Shown: positions 26,524 to 34,627 of the stretch, one piece after another
Numbering within the stretch: the first letter of the stretch is position 1
Layout: each line of letters starts with the position of its first letter
Source of the DNA: Acetobacteraceae bacterium
Lineage (GTDB): Bacteria; Pseudomonadota; Alphaproteobacteria; Acetobacterales; Acetobacteraceae
NCBI GenBank assembly: GCA_947474705.1
Contig: CANJJS010000010.1
Coordinates: forward strand, 22,199 to 86,198
Length of the DNA stretch: 64,000 bases
Reading direction: 5' to 3'
The notes under the pieces: generated by a model
What the model was told of the DNA's origin: nothing
The model's database searches: none
The model's input: only the letters and a program-made list of their open reading frames with translations
Translations under genes and position numbers: made by a program

Positions 26524-26756
26524 CACCGGGGCTCCGCCCCGGACCCCACGGGGGCTTTGCCCCTCGACCCCACCAGGGCGGGGGCCCTGGACCCATTTGG
26601 TTGGGGTGTTTGAAGAAGGGGGGCCATCCGCGACGTATCAACGTCCGAGTAGGCCCCCCTTCTTCAAACACCCCAAAGAGACGGCATCCAAGGCCCTGCC
26701 TTGGCGGGGTTCGAAGGGGCAGCGCCCCTCGCGGGGTCCGGGGCGGAGCCCTGGTG
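26524..26756. repeat. large palindromic intergenic repeat, copy A (subfamily 1)
   Basis: This 233-bp imperfect palindrome fills the gap between the desaturase and the convergent peptide-binding protein. The central stem is perfect over 23 bp (26603-26625 with 26652-26674), around a 26-nt loop. The outer arms begin CACCGGGGC and end GCCCTGGTG, and carry the GGGGCTTTGCCCC-type block seen in all four copies. The right shoulder (GGCATCCAAGGCCCTGCC) is shared with copy D at 58934. There is no coding content. It could serve as a terminator here, but the same element sits elsewhere between divergent genes, so that is not its general role. Confidence 0.85.
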
Positions 26757-26789
26757 TTTCCATTCGGCACGCCGCGCGCCAAGGGGGCT

Positions 26790-28331
26790 TCAGTTCTTGC
26801 ACCCCGCGGCGATCGTGACATCGTTGAACCGGTCGTCGCCCGAGGGCAGATACGGCACCAAATTCAGCACGCAGCCCGGCTTGTAGGCGTAGACATTGGA
26901 CCGGGTGATCATCGGGATCGTCGCCACGGACGTCACGACCTCCCGCGCCAGGTCCCGCATCACGCCCACACGCCGAGGGTCCGTCGCGGCCATCGCGCGG
27001 GCCTGGCCCAGCAACTCGTCGATCCGGGGGCTGGCGACGCCGCCGGGGGCATAGGACCCGCCGGTGCCGACGATCTCATGCACCGTCTGGATCGGATCGC
27101 TGCGCCCGCCGTACCGCCCCATCAGCATGTCCGCCCGCGTCGGGGGGCGGTAGAATTGCGTGAATTGCGAGACATCGACGACGTCGAGTTTCATGCGGAT
27201 CCCGACATCGGCGAAATTCGCCTGCAACGCCTCCGCCATCTGGCGATATTCGCTGTTGTTCAGCACGAGATCGGTCAGATCGATCCCGTCCTTATATCCG
27301 GCTTCCGCCAACAGCGCCTTGGCCTTGGCGGGGTCGTAGGGATAGGCGTTCTCCAGTTCCGGCACATAAAATGGCGAGGCGCGCGACCACATCTGCCAGG
27401 TCGCCCGCGCGCTGCCGTTGGTCAGCGCCTCCGCGATCGCCTCCCGGTCGATGGCGTGCGCCATGGCCTTGCGGACGCGGATATCGCCGAGCGGACCTTT
27501 TTTCAAATTGGTATAGATCAGCCACAACGCGTTCTTGTCGGTCATCTGTATTTGCAGACCGGCGCCCTTGGCCTCCGGGATCTGCCGTGGATCGATTTGC
27601 GCGATATTCGCCTGGCCCGAGCGCAGCGCGTTCAACCGCGCGCGGCCGTCGGGGACGTAATGATGTTCGAAGGCGATGGCGCGGCCTTTGATGCCGCCCC
27701 AATATCCGTCGAAGCGGGTGGTGAGGGTTTTCACGTTCGGATCGAAGTTTTTCACGCGGAACGGCCCGGCGCCGATCGGTTTCAGCGCGGAGCCGATGAC
27801 GCCTTCGGTCAGCGCGGCGGGGCTGACCATCATCCCGGCGTTGGCGCCGAACCAAAACTCGATCTGCCCGCTGGGCTTTTTCAGTTTGATGTGGACGACG
27901 TCCTCGCCCCGGTATTCGACGGAGTCGATCAGCTTGAACGTCTCGATGACCGTGGTGCCGGCGCGCGTTCCCAACGCGGTCATGCGTTCGAAATTCCGCT
28001 TCACGGCCTCGGCGTTGAAGGGTGTGCCGTCGTGGAACGTGACGCCTTTCCGCAATTTCAAGGTCAGTTCGGTCAGGTCCGCGTTGCGGGTCCAGGACTC
28101 GACCAGGCCCGGTTCCGGATCGCCCGCGTCGTTCAGGCGGATCAGCGGTTCGTACACCGCCAGCAGCGCCTCATGCGAATAGGAAGAATTGTTCTGCGGC
28201 TCCACCGGGTCGAGCGTCTCGTTCCCCGCCATGTCGTAATAGATCACGGGGGTGTTCAGGTTCGGTTCCGCCGCGCGCGCGGACGCCGCGGTCAGGAGCG
28301 CGAGAGACATCGTCCAGGCGAGAAGGCGCAT
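26790..28331 (-). CDS. ABC transporter substrate-binding protein, family 5 (peptide/nickel type)
   Basis: A 513-residue periplasmic binding protein. The signal peptide is MRLLAWTMSLALLTAASARA, with cleavage near residue 20. Family-5 landmarks are LKLRKGVTFHDGTPFNAEAV, GAGPFRVKNFDP and IRVRKAMAHAIDREAI. The ATG at 28331 is chosen because the signal peptide begins there. No permease or ATPase of this family lies beside it. It lies 74 bases after the IPNS-like oxygenase and is probably in its operon. The ligand need not be a peptide. Confidence 0.92.
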   Translation of the reverse strand: MRLLAWTMSLALLTAASARAAEPNLNTPVIYYDMAGNETLDPVEPQNNSSYSHEALLAVYEPLIRLNDAGDPEPGLVESWTRNADLTELTLKLRKGVTFHDGTPFNAEAVKRNFERMTALGTRAGTTVIETFKLIDSVEYRGEDVVHIKLKKPSGQIEFWFGANAGMMVSPAALTEGVIGSALKPIGAGPFRVKNFDPNVKTLTTRFDGYWGGIKGRAIAFEHHYVPDGRARLNALRSGQANIAQIDPRQIPEAKGAGLQIQMTDKNALWLIYTNLKKGPLGDIRVRKAMAHAIDREAIAEALTNGSARATWQMWSRASPFYVPELENAYPYDPAKAKALLAEAGYKDGIDLTDLVLNNSEYRQMAEALQANFADVGIRMKLDVVDVSQFTQFYRPPTRADMLMGRYGGRSDPIQTVHEIVGTGGSYAPGGVASPRIDELLGQARAMAATDPRRVGVMRDLAREVVTSVATIPMITRSNVYAYKPGCVLNLVPYLPSGDDRFNDVTIAAGCKN

Positions 28332-28405
28332 GATCCCGGTGTTTCCATGGTTGGTTTCGTTGGGCACAACATGGCGGGCGCGGCGCGGCGAGTCCATCGC
28401 GCCGT

Positions 28406-29380
28406 TCAGGCGCCGATATCGTCCTGCCGCTTCGGATCGTAATTCTGTTCGGTCCACCAGACGATCCAGTCCTCGTACGAAATCGGCGGCCATTTCGCCG
28501 GGTTGTCCGGCCCCACGCAGGTGGGCGGCGCTTCGATCCGTGTATCGAGATGCGGCGCGAGGAAGAACGGGATCGCGTACCGGCTTTGCCCCACCGGCGG
28601 CACGGCCCGGTGCGGAGTCGACAGGAACCGCCCGTTGCTCCAGCGTTTCAGCGTGTCGCCCGCGTTCACGGCGAAAGACCCAGGGATATAGGGCATGTCG
28701 ATCCAGTTTCCCTCGACCGTCCGGACCTGCAATCCCGGCACGTCCGACTGCGCCAGAAATGTCATGAAATTCGCGTCGGAATGCGGCGCGATCCCGAACT
28801 GGTTCGCCTCCGCGCGCACCGGCGGGTAATGCGACAGGCGGAGATTGAACTGGCTCTCCACGAAATGCGGGGTGAAGAATCCTGGATCGAGGTCCAGGGA
28901 CACCGACACCGCGGGCAGCAGCCGATTGGTGAAATCCTCCATCGCGTCGAGATAGTCCAGGATATGGGCGCGGAAGCCGGGCAGTGCCGTTTCGTCCGGC
29001 CAGACATTCGGGCCGGTGAAGCGGCGGCCGGTCATGCGCATGGGATTGTCGGGCGCGCGCTCGCGTCGCACGAAAAACGCCTCGTTCAGATCGGGTTTGT
29101 CGTTGGCGTTCACGTCCGAGGTCCACACGGCGTAACGGCCCATCGCCATATAGCCGTTGTTGTGCGCGTTCAGTTTCAGCGCGATCTTTTCGTCCATGGG
29201 ACGCGCGTGGAAACGCTTCGCTTCCGAAAACGTCTGTTCGATCAGCCGCATCGGCACATCGTGGCCGGTAATCACGAAGAACCCGACACGGGAAAACGCG
29301 TCCTGAATTGCCTTCGCCGTGCGTTCCAGCGCGCCCGGTTTCCCGGCGAGATACTCGGTCAAATCGACGATCGGAATCAT
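28406..29380 (-). CDS. isopenicillin-N-synthase-like 2-oxoglutarate/Fe(II) dioxygenase
   Basis: A 324-residue oxygenase starting MIPIVDLTEYLAGKP. Iron ligands are His200 and Asp202 (APHSDAN) and His257 (TPHRAV), and the co-substrate arginine is about Arg268 in SRYAIPFF. The overall pattern (GFFVITGHDVP, RLSHYPP, GDTLKRWSNG) is that of the IPNS/2OG oxygenase family, which includes beta-lactam enzymes, plant hormone enzymes and fungal thymine-7-hydroxylase. It lies between a CNT nucleoside transporter and a binding protein, all minus strand. A nucleobase or nucleoside substrate is a reasonable hypothesis but is not shown by sequence. Confidence 0.9.
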   Translation of the reverse strand: MIPIVDLTEYLAGKPGALERTAKAIQDAFSRVGFFVITGHDVPMRLIEQTFSEAKRFHARPMDEKIALKLNAHNNGYMAMGRYAVWTSDVNANDKPDLNEAFFVRRERAPDNPMRMTGRRFTGPNVWPDETALPGFRAHILDYLDAMEDFTNRLLPAVSVSLDLDPGFFTPHFVESQFNLRLSHYPPVRAEANQFGIAPHSDANFMTFLAQSDVPGLQVRTVEGNWIDMPYIPGSFAVNAGDTLKRWSNGRFLSTPHRAVPPVGQSRYAIPFFLAPHLDTRIEAPPTCVGPDNPAKWPPISYEDWIVWWTEQNYDPKRQDDIGA

Positions 29381-29448
29381 GGTGGCGCCTCGTCCCGTTT
29401 CCTCGCGAAACCCTGCCACGCCCCCAGAGCCCGGCCAACCCCGCGCCG

Positions 29449-30687
29449 TTACAGCAACCCGCCCGCCAGCGCCCCGCTCATGCAGGTCGCCATCGTCCCC
29501 GCGAGGATGGAGCGCATCCCCAGCGCGACGACCTCCCGCCGCCGCGCCGGGATCATCGCCCCGAGCCCGCCGATGACAATTCCCAAACTGCCGAAATTGG
29601 CGAAGCCGCAGAGCGAATACGTCAGAATCATCCGTGTCCGCGGCGAAAGCACCTCCGCCGGCATCCGCGAAAAATCCAGATACGCCACGAACTCGTTAAG
29701 CACCGTCTTCGTCGCCATCAATCCCGCCGCCGCCGGGGCTTCGGTCCATGGCACCCCGATCAGCCACATGACGGGCCGGAACGGCAGCGCGAACAGACGT
29801 TGCAGCGTGACCGGGCCGTCCCAGTCCGGCAACAGCGCGAGCCCCATGTTCGCCAGCGTCACCATCGCCACCGTGACCAGCAGCGTCGCCAGGATCGCGG
29901 CGAGGATCGGCACCGCCTCCATCGTCCCCTTCACCAGCGCGTCCACCGCACCGGAAGCGCGTCCGTCCTGGGCTATCGCCGCCTCGCCGCTGTCGGGCGG
30001 GCCGAAGGGCACCAGAATCGCCGCCACCGCCAGCGCGGCGGGCGTGGAGATGACGGAGGCGATGAGGATATTGCCAAGGGCGTTGGGCACCAGCGGGGAG
30101 AGAAACGCGGCGTAGATCACCATCACCGTGCCCGCGACGCCCGCCATGCCGCAGGTCATCAGCGCGAACAACTCGCCGCGTTGCATCCGCGCGAGGTAGG
30201 GGCGGATCAGCATCGGCGCCTCGATCATGCCGACGAAGACGTGCACGGCGGCGCCCAAAGCGAGCGGGCCGGAGATGCCAAGGGTGCATCGCAGCAGGCG
30301 GGCGAAGAGGTTCGAAATCGCCTGCAAAATGCCCCAGTGGAACAGCAGCGACGCCAGCGCGCCGATCGTCAGCACCAGCGGCAGCGCCTGAAACGCGAGG
30401 ATGAAACCGGCGCCGGGGGCGGTTTCAGCGAAGGGGAGCGGCGGTCCCGCCAAATACCCGAACACGAAGCGCGTCCCCGTCTCGGTCGCCCGGTGCAACG
30501 CATGCGCAATGTCGTTCAGCCAGAACATCGCCCGGTTCGCCATGGGCACGCCGATCAGGATCAGGGCCGCGGCGAGCTGAAACGCCAGCCCGCCAAGGAC
30601 GGTGCGCCAGCGGATCGCGCGGCGGTCCTCGCTGAGCAGCCATGCCAGCAGAAGCAGGGCGGCGATGCCCGAATATGCGCGAATCAT
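29449..30687 (-). CDS. concentrative nucleoside transporter (NupC/CNT family)
   Basis: A 412-residue polytopic membrane protein. It has the CNT pattern of an N-terminal three-helix part, then GIMEAPMLIRPYLARM-like and MTCGMAGVAGTVMVIYA gates, and the motif TVLNEFVAYLDF followed by YSLCGFANFGSLGI. These are the two re-entrant nucleoside-binding regions of NupC-type Na+ or H+ symporters. It is the first gene of an operon with the IPNS-like oxygenase and the family-5 binding protein. It faces the divergent TauD gene across about 130 bases. Confidence 0.93.
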   Translation of the reverse strand: MIRAYSGIAALLLLAWLLSEDRRAIRWRTVLGGLAFQLAAALILIGVPMANRAMFWLNDIAHALHRATETGTRFVFGYLAGPPLPFAETAPGAGFILAFQALPLVLTIGALASLLFHWGILQAISNLFARLLRCTLGISGPLALGAAVHVFVGMIEAPMLIRPYLARMQRGELFALMTCGMAGVAGTVMVIYAAFLSPLVPNALGNILIASVISTPAALAVAAILVPFGPPDSGEAAIAQDGRASGAVDALVKGTMEAVPILAAILATLLVTVAMVTLANMGLALLPDWDGPVTLQRLFALPFRPVMWLIGVPWTEAPAAAGLMATKTVLNEFVAYLDFSRMPAEVLSPRTRMILTYSLCGFANFGSLGIVIGGLGAMIPARRREVVALGMRSILAGTMATCMSGALAGGLL

Positions 30688-30817
30688 GGGCTGGCGGGTC
30701 TCCCGCGCGGGAACAATCTCCGCTCACCGTTAGCCCCGCCCCGCTTCGCGCGCCAGAGCGTGGCATCGGACGGCGGATCGGTTAAGCTCGCGGGCACGCC
30801 GTATGGAGGATCTCGCG

Positions 30818-31711
30818 ATGTTCGAAACCCGTCCGCTGCATCCGCTGTTCGTGGCCGAGGCCACGGGCATCGATCTGAGCCGGCCGGCCGGGCCCGATCT
30901 GACGCAGGCGATCGAACAGGCGATGGACCGGTTCGGGGTGCTGGTTGTCCGCGGGCAAACGCTCAGCCAGGCCGAGCAGATCCGGTTCGCTGAGGCGTTC
31001 GGGCCGCTCGATCTGGGCCTGCGAAAACTGCCGTCAGGGCCGGCCGCGACCCGGCACCGCCTGGAGCACGAGGCGCTGATCGACATTTCCAACGTCGCGC
31101 CGGATGGCGAGGTGGCGGCGCGCGAATCCCGAAAGGTGCTCAGCAACCTCGCCAACCAGTTATGGCACAGCGACAGTTCGTTTCAGGCGCCGCGCGCGCG
31201 GTATTCGATGCTGTACGCGGTCGTGCTGCCGTCGAAGGGCGGCGAAACGGAATTCGCCGATTTGCGCGCCGCCTACGACGCGTTGCCGGCGGACATGAAG
31301 CGGGACATCGCGGGGCTTGAGACCGAACATTTCGCCCTGCATTCCCGCTTCGGTCTGGGCGATACCGAATACACCCCGGCGCAAATCGCCGCGATCCCGC
31401 CGGTGCGCTGGCCCTTGGTCCAGCGCCATCCGGGTTCGGGACGCGATCTGTTGTTCGTCGGCGTGCATGCCCGCGCGATTCTCGGGATGTCGCTGCCGGA
31501 GGGCCGGTTGCTGCTGTCCGATCTGCTGGAGCACGCGACCCAGCGGGAATTTGTCTACCGGCACCAATGGCGCGTGGGCGATTTGGTCATGTGGGACAAT
31601 CGCGCCACGGTGCATCGCGGACGGCGCTTCGATTTGTCCGAACGGCGGGAGCTACGCCGCTCGACGACGGAAGACCTCCCCGCGCCGGTGGCCGCCGCGG
31701 TCCGATCATAA
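30818..31711 (+). CDS. TauD/TfdA-family 2-oxoglutarate Fe(II) dioxygenase (second copy)
   Basis: A 297-residue enzyme starting MFETRPLHPLFVAEATGIDL. The iron triad is HSD (His117, Asp119) and His266 in ATVHRGRR, and LEHATQREFVYRHQWRVGDLVMWDNR is nearly identical in pattern to the paralogue at 898-1794. An earlier in-frame ATG at 30803 overlaps the ribosome-binding GGAGGA, so the start at 30818 is preferred. It is divergent from the nucleoside-transporter operon. The 3' end overlaps the convergent TPR gene by 6 bases. Confidence 0.93.
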   Translation: MFETRPLHPLFVAEATGIDLSRPAGPDLTQAIEQAMDRFGVLVVRGQTLSQAEQIRFAEAFGPLDLGLRKLPSGPAATRHRLEHEALIDISNVAPDGEVAARESRKVLSNLANQLWHSDSSFQAPRARYSMLYAVVLPSKGGETEFADLRAAYDALPADMKRDIAGLETEHFALHSRFGLGDTEYTPAQIAAIPPVRWPLVQRHPGSGRDLLFVGVHARAILGMSLPEGRLLLSDLLEHATQREFVYRHQWRVGDLVMWDNRATVHRGRRFDLSERRELRRSTTEDLPAPVAAAVRS

Positions 31712-32281
31712 ACCCAGAGCCGCGCGCGCGGCGGCGCGGGCCTCGGCGGCGGCGGGGAATTCGGGTGTCAGAGCCAGGGCCGCGTCGAGGTCGGCCAGCG
31801 CCCGCCGAGGCTCGCCAAGGGCGAGCCAGACGCGGCCGCGATTGTGCAGCGCCGAGGCGAAGCCGGGGTCGAGGCGCAAGGCCTCGTTCAAATCGGCCAG
31901 CGCGCGCACAGGCTCGCCTTTCGCGGCCCAGGCATAGCCGCGGCCATTGAACGCATCCGCGAAGCCGGGATCGAGCCGGATCGCCTCGGTCAGTTCCGCG
32001 ATCGCCCGATCGTGGTCGCGTTTGCCGTTGAAAGCGTAGCCCCGATTGTTAAACGCGGCGGCAAGCGCCGGGTCGCGGCGAATGGCCTCGTCCAGGTCCT
32101 CCAACGCGCGATCGTAACGCTTCAGGCCGTTATAGGCGAAGCCGCGGGCGTTGAAGGCGGCGGCCAAGGGCGCGCGCGCGATCGCCGCGTCCAGCGCCTC
32201 GATCGCCGCATCGTATCGCTTCGCCGCGTTCAGCGCGCGCGCCTGGTCGAGACAATCTGTCCGCGGCTCCGATCCTGTCAC
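31706..32281 (-). CDS. TPR-repeat protein
   Basis: A 191-residue protein made almost wholly of five 34-residue tetratricopeptide repeats, visible as AAFNARGFAYNGLKRYDRAL, AAFNNRGYAFNGKRDHDRAI, DAFNGRGYAWAAKGEPVRAL and SALHNRGRVWLALGEPRRAL. No signal peptide. The GTG at 32281 is chosen because GGGGAG lies about 8 bases upstream. The frame stays open further upstream, but only through the palindromic repeat (copy B), which would add unrelated sequence. It probably acts as a protein-binding scaffold. Confidence 0.85.
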   Translation of the reverse strand: MTGSEPRTDCLDQARALNAAKRYDAAIEALDAAIARAPLAAAFNARGFAYNGLKRYDRALEDLDEAIRRDPALAAAFNNRGYAFNGKRDHDRAIAELTEAIRLDPGFADAFNGRGYAWAAKGEPVRALADLNEALRLDPGFASALHNRGRVWLALGEPRRALADLDAALALTPEFPAAAEARAAARAALGL

Positions 32282-32330
32282 ACGCGTCGCTCCCCTGTGC
32301 TCCGCCGGTCTTCGTCCAATGGCCACGAAC

Positions 32331-32680
32331 TGGCAACCGTGCCGGGCTCTGGCTCCGTCCGATCGAGGATGGATCGGCGTTGGGGCTCTGCCCCCGAGAG
32401 CCGCGAAGCGGATCGAGCCCGCGAGGGCGCTGCCCTTCGAACCCGCCAAGGGCTCGCCCTTGGAACCCCGGGGTTTGGCCGGTTGTTAAGGGAGGGCCTT
32501 CCACGGATGTTTCAACGTCCTCGCATGGCCCTCCCTTAACAACCGGCCAAAATCGATCGCGGTCCAGGGGACGTTCCCCTGGTGGGGGTCGAGGGGGCAA
32601 AGCCCCTCGTGGGGTCTGGGGCAACGCCCCAGCGCTGGTCTGTCCTCGATCGGACGGAACCCAGGCCCCGCACGGTTGGC
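32331..32680. repeat. large palindromic intergenic repeat, copy B (subfamily 2)
   Basis: This is the longest copy, about 350 bp, lying between the divergent TPR and deacetylase genes. The central stem is perfect over 24 bp (32475-32498 with 32527-32550), around a 28-nt loop. The outermost arms pair TGGCAACCGTGCCGGG (from 32331) with CACGGTTGGC (ending 32680), and CCGTCCGATCGAGGA (left) with TCCTCGATCGGACGG (right). The right shoulder AATCGATCGCGGTCCAGGGG is shared with copy C. Being between two start regions, it cannot be a terminator of either gene and may contain or displace their promoters. Confidence 0.85.
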
Positions 32681-32745
32681 GGCTCTTGCCAGGAGCGCGG
32701 CCGCGCGGGACGATTGGGGGGATCGGACCTGGGGGGGCGAACGCG

Positions 32746-33897
32746 ATGAAATACGATCTGTTGTTGACCGGTGGCGAGGTGATCGATCCCAGCGCGGGGT
32801 TGCGCGGGATCATGGACGTCGCCATTTCCGGCGGCAAGATCGCCGCCGTGGCGCCGTCGTTGCCGGCGCATGAGGCGCGGCGGACGATTTCCGCCGCCGG
32901 CCATTTGGTGATGCCGGGGCTCGTCGACATTCACGCCCATGTGTTCGTGAACGCGCACGACATGGGCGGACGCACGGATGCCATTTGTCAGGCGAGCGGT
33001 GTGACCACTTTGTGCGACGCGGGCAGCACCGGGTCGTCGAATTTTTCCGGGCTTCGGCACACGCTCGACACCCAGGTGCGGACTCGGGTCCGGGCTTTTG
33101 TCAATCTTTCGGCGATTGGAATTACCGGGACGTCGCGGGGCGGGGAATTGTCGCATTTTCCGTATGCCGATCCGGAGGGTTGCGCGCGGACGATTGTCGA
33201 AAATCCGGACCTCGCGATCGGGGTGAAGCTGCGGTTCGGGCCGGGTCTGGTGTGGGAGTATTCCAATGAGCCGGTGAAGCTCGCGCGCAAGACGGCGGAC
33301 ATGGCGGGCGGGGTGCCGATGATGATGCACATCACGGACTCGCCGATTCCGTTGCCCGCGTTGATCGAGCACATGAAGCCCGGCGATATCGTCACGCATT
33401 GTTACCATGGCCGCGCGCATGGGATCATGGGGCAGGAGAAACAGTTTTTGTTGAAGGAGGTCGTGGAGGCGCAGCGGGCGGGGATTATTTTCGACTGCGC
33501 GCATGGGCGGAATCATTTCAATTTCCGGATGATCGAGCGCGCGTTGGATCAGGGTTTTCTGCCGGACACGATCTCGACGGATCTGACCGTGACCTCCGCG
33601 ACCAAGGGGCCGGTGTGGGATTTGCCGACGACCATGTCGAAATTGCTGCATTTCGGTATGCCGCTGGACGAGATCGTCCGCCGGTCCACCGCCGCCCCGG
33701 CCAAAATCATGGGTTACGAGGGCACGGTCGGCACGTTGAAGCCGGGCGCCAACGCGGATGTTTCGGTGTTCGAACTGCGGGACGGGGCGTTCGCGCTGAC
33801 CGACAGCGACGGCGACACCATCACCGCGAAACGCAAACTTTTCGCCAGGCTGACGTTGAAGGACGGGCGTGTTTGGTACGAACGGCCCGCCGCCTGA
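32746..33897 (+). CDS. amidohydrolase/deacetylase-family metallohydrolase (dihydroorotase-like)
   Basis: A 383-residue TIM-barrel amidohydrolase. The HIHAH-type motif is GLVDIHAHVF (His63, His65), the probable carboxylated lysine is Lys161 (IGVKLRFG), later histidines are His195 (MMMHIT) and His218 (VTHCYHG) and the final Asp lies in STDLTV. The pattern fits the EF0837/AHA3915 amidohydrolase/deacetylase group. ATG 32746 is preceded by a GGGGGG run; upstream in-frame sequence is the palindromic repeat. The substrate is unknown. Confidence 0.9.
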   Translation: MKYDLLLTGGEVIDPSAGLRGIMDVAISGGKIAAVAPSLPAHEARRTISAAGHLVMPGLVDIHAHVFVNAHDMGGRTDAICQASGVTTLCDAGSTGSSNFSGLRHTLDTQVRTRVRAFVNLSAIGITGTSRGGELSHFPYADPEGCARTIVENPDLAIGVKLRFGPGLVWEYSNEPVKLARKTADMAGGVPMMMHITDSPIPLPALIEHMKPGDIVTHCYHGRAHGIMGQEKQFLLKEVVEAQRAGIIFDCAHGRNHFNFRMIERALDQGFLPDTISTDLTVTSATKGPVWDLPTTMSKLLHFGMPLDEIVRRSTAAPAKIMGYEGTVGTLKPGANADVSVFELRDGAFALTDSDGDTITAKRKLFARLTLKDGRVWYERPAA

Positions 33898-33906
33898 AAA
33901 GAAGCT

Positions 33907-33935
33907 GGACGCCGGGGCGCGAAACCCCGGCGTCC
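33907..33935. terminator. bidirectional hairpin terminator between deacetylase and hpf
   Basis: A perfect 11-bp stem (GGACGCCGGGG paired with CCCCGGCGTCC) around the 7-nt loop CGCGAAA. It lies between the convergent deacetylase and hpf stops, so it can end both transcripts. Confidence 0.75.
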
Positions 33936-33940
33936 CTTCG

Positions 33941-34519
33941 TCACGCGCCTGGATCGATCCAGCCGATATTGCCGTCGGCGCGGCGATAGACCACGTTCAG
34001 AACGCCAGACTTCACGTCGCGAAACATCATCGCCGGCTGGTCCGCCAGTTCCAGCCGCATCACCGCCTCGCTGACGGACAGATGCGAGATTTCCATTTTG
34101 GTTTCCGCGATCACCGCGGGCGCCAGCGCGGTTTCGGTCTCGTGCGCCTCGCGTTCTTCCTCGGGTTCCGCCTGTAAAACGATCTGCCGCGCCGCATCGG
34201 GCCGCGCCCGGTGCGCCATGTCGCGGTGATGGTCGTTCACCCGGCGGCGATAGCGCCTGAGACGCTTGCCCACATGCTCCACCGCCTTGCCGAAGGCGGC
34301 ATAGGCATCCGCGCCCTCCGCCTCGCCGCGCAGTGTCAGGCCGCGCCCGGCGTGCAGATTGATGTCGCAGTGAAAGCCCAGCCGCGATTTGGCGAAGGTG
34401 ATTCGCGCGTCCTGCGCGTGTTCGAAATACTTACCGGTCACACCGGTCAGATCGTGCGACACACGCTCGCGCAATGCGTCGGAGAGTTCGACCTGCTTGC
34501 CAGAAACCGTGATTTGCAT
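33941..34519 (-). CDS. hpf: ribosome hibernation-promoting factor, long form
   Basis: A 192-residue protein. The N-terminal S30AE/YfiA domain (MQITVSGKQVELSDALRERV, then GKYFEHAQDARITF) binds the decoding centre in stationary phase. A linker follows, and the C-terminal domain ends in VVYRRADGNIGWIDPGA, the dimerisation module that links two 70S ribosomes into 100S particles. It lies 108 bases after rpoN on the same strand. An rpoN-hpf arrangement is common in proteobacteria. Confidence 0.94.
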   Translation of the reverse strand: MQITVSGKQVELSDALRERVSHDLTGVTGKYFEHAQDARITFAKSRLGFHCDINLHAGRGLTLRGEAEGADAYAAFGKAVEHVGKRLRRYRRRVNDHHRDMAHRARPDAARQIVLQAEPEEEREAHETETALAPAVIAETKMEISHLSVSEAVMRLELADQPAMMFRDVKSGVLNVVYRRADGNIGWIDPGA

Positions 34520-34627
34520 CGTTTATCGTCCTTCCGAACGCCAGTCATTCCGCGCGAAACGGAGCGAGCTGGACGGCACCTCATCTGGGTCCCCCCATCT
34601 GGGATTTCCTTGGGCGAGGACCGCGAT

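Noticed and set aside
26524-26756. Repeat copies as CRISPR repeats or IS elements
   Set aside because: There is no regular spacer array and no transposase frame in any copy; the symmetry is palindromic, not direct.
24294-28442. A plus-strand open frame of about 1380 codons crossing GH15, desaturase, repeat A and the binding protein
   Set aside because: It is out of frame with real genes on either strand, runs through a palindromic repeat and has no recognisable domain.
32282-32449. Longer TPR protein starting inside the palindromic repeat
   Set aside because: The extra residues are encoded by repeat sequence, show no TPR pattern, and a GTG with a good ribosome-binding site is present at 32281.
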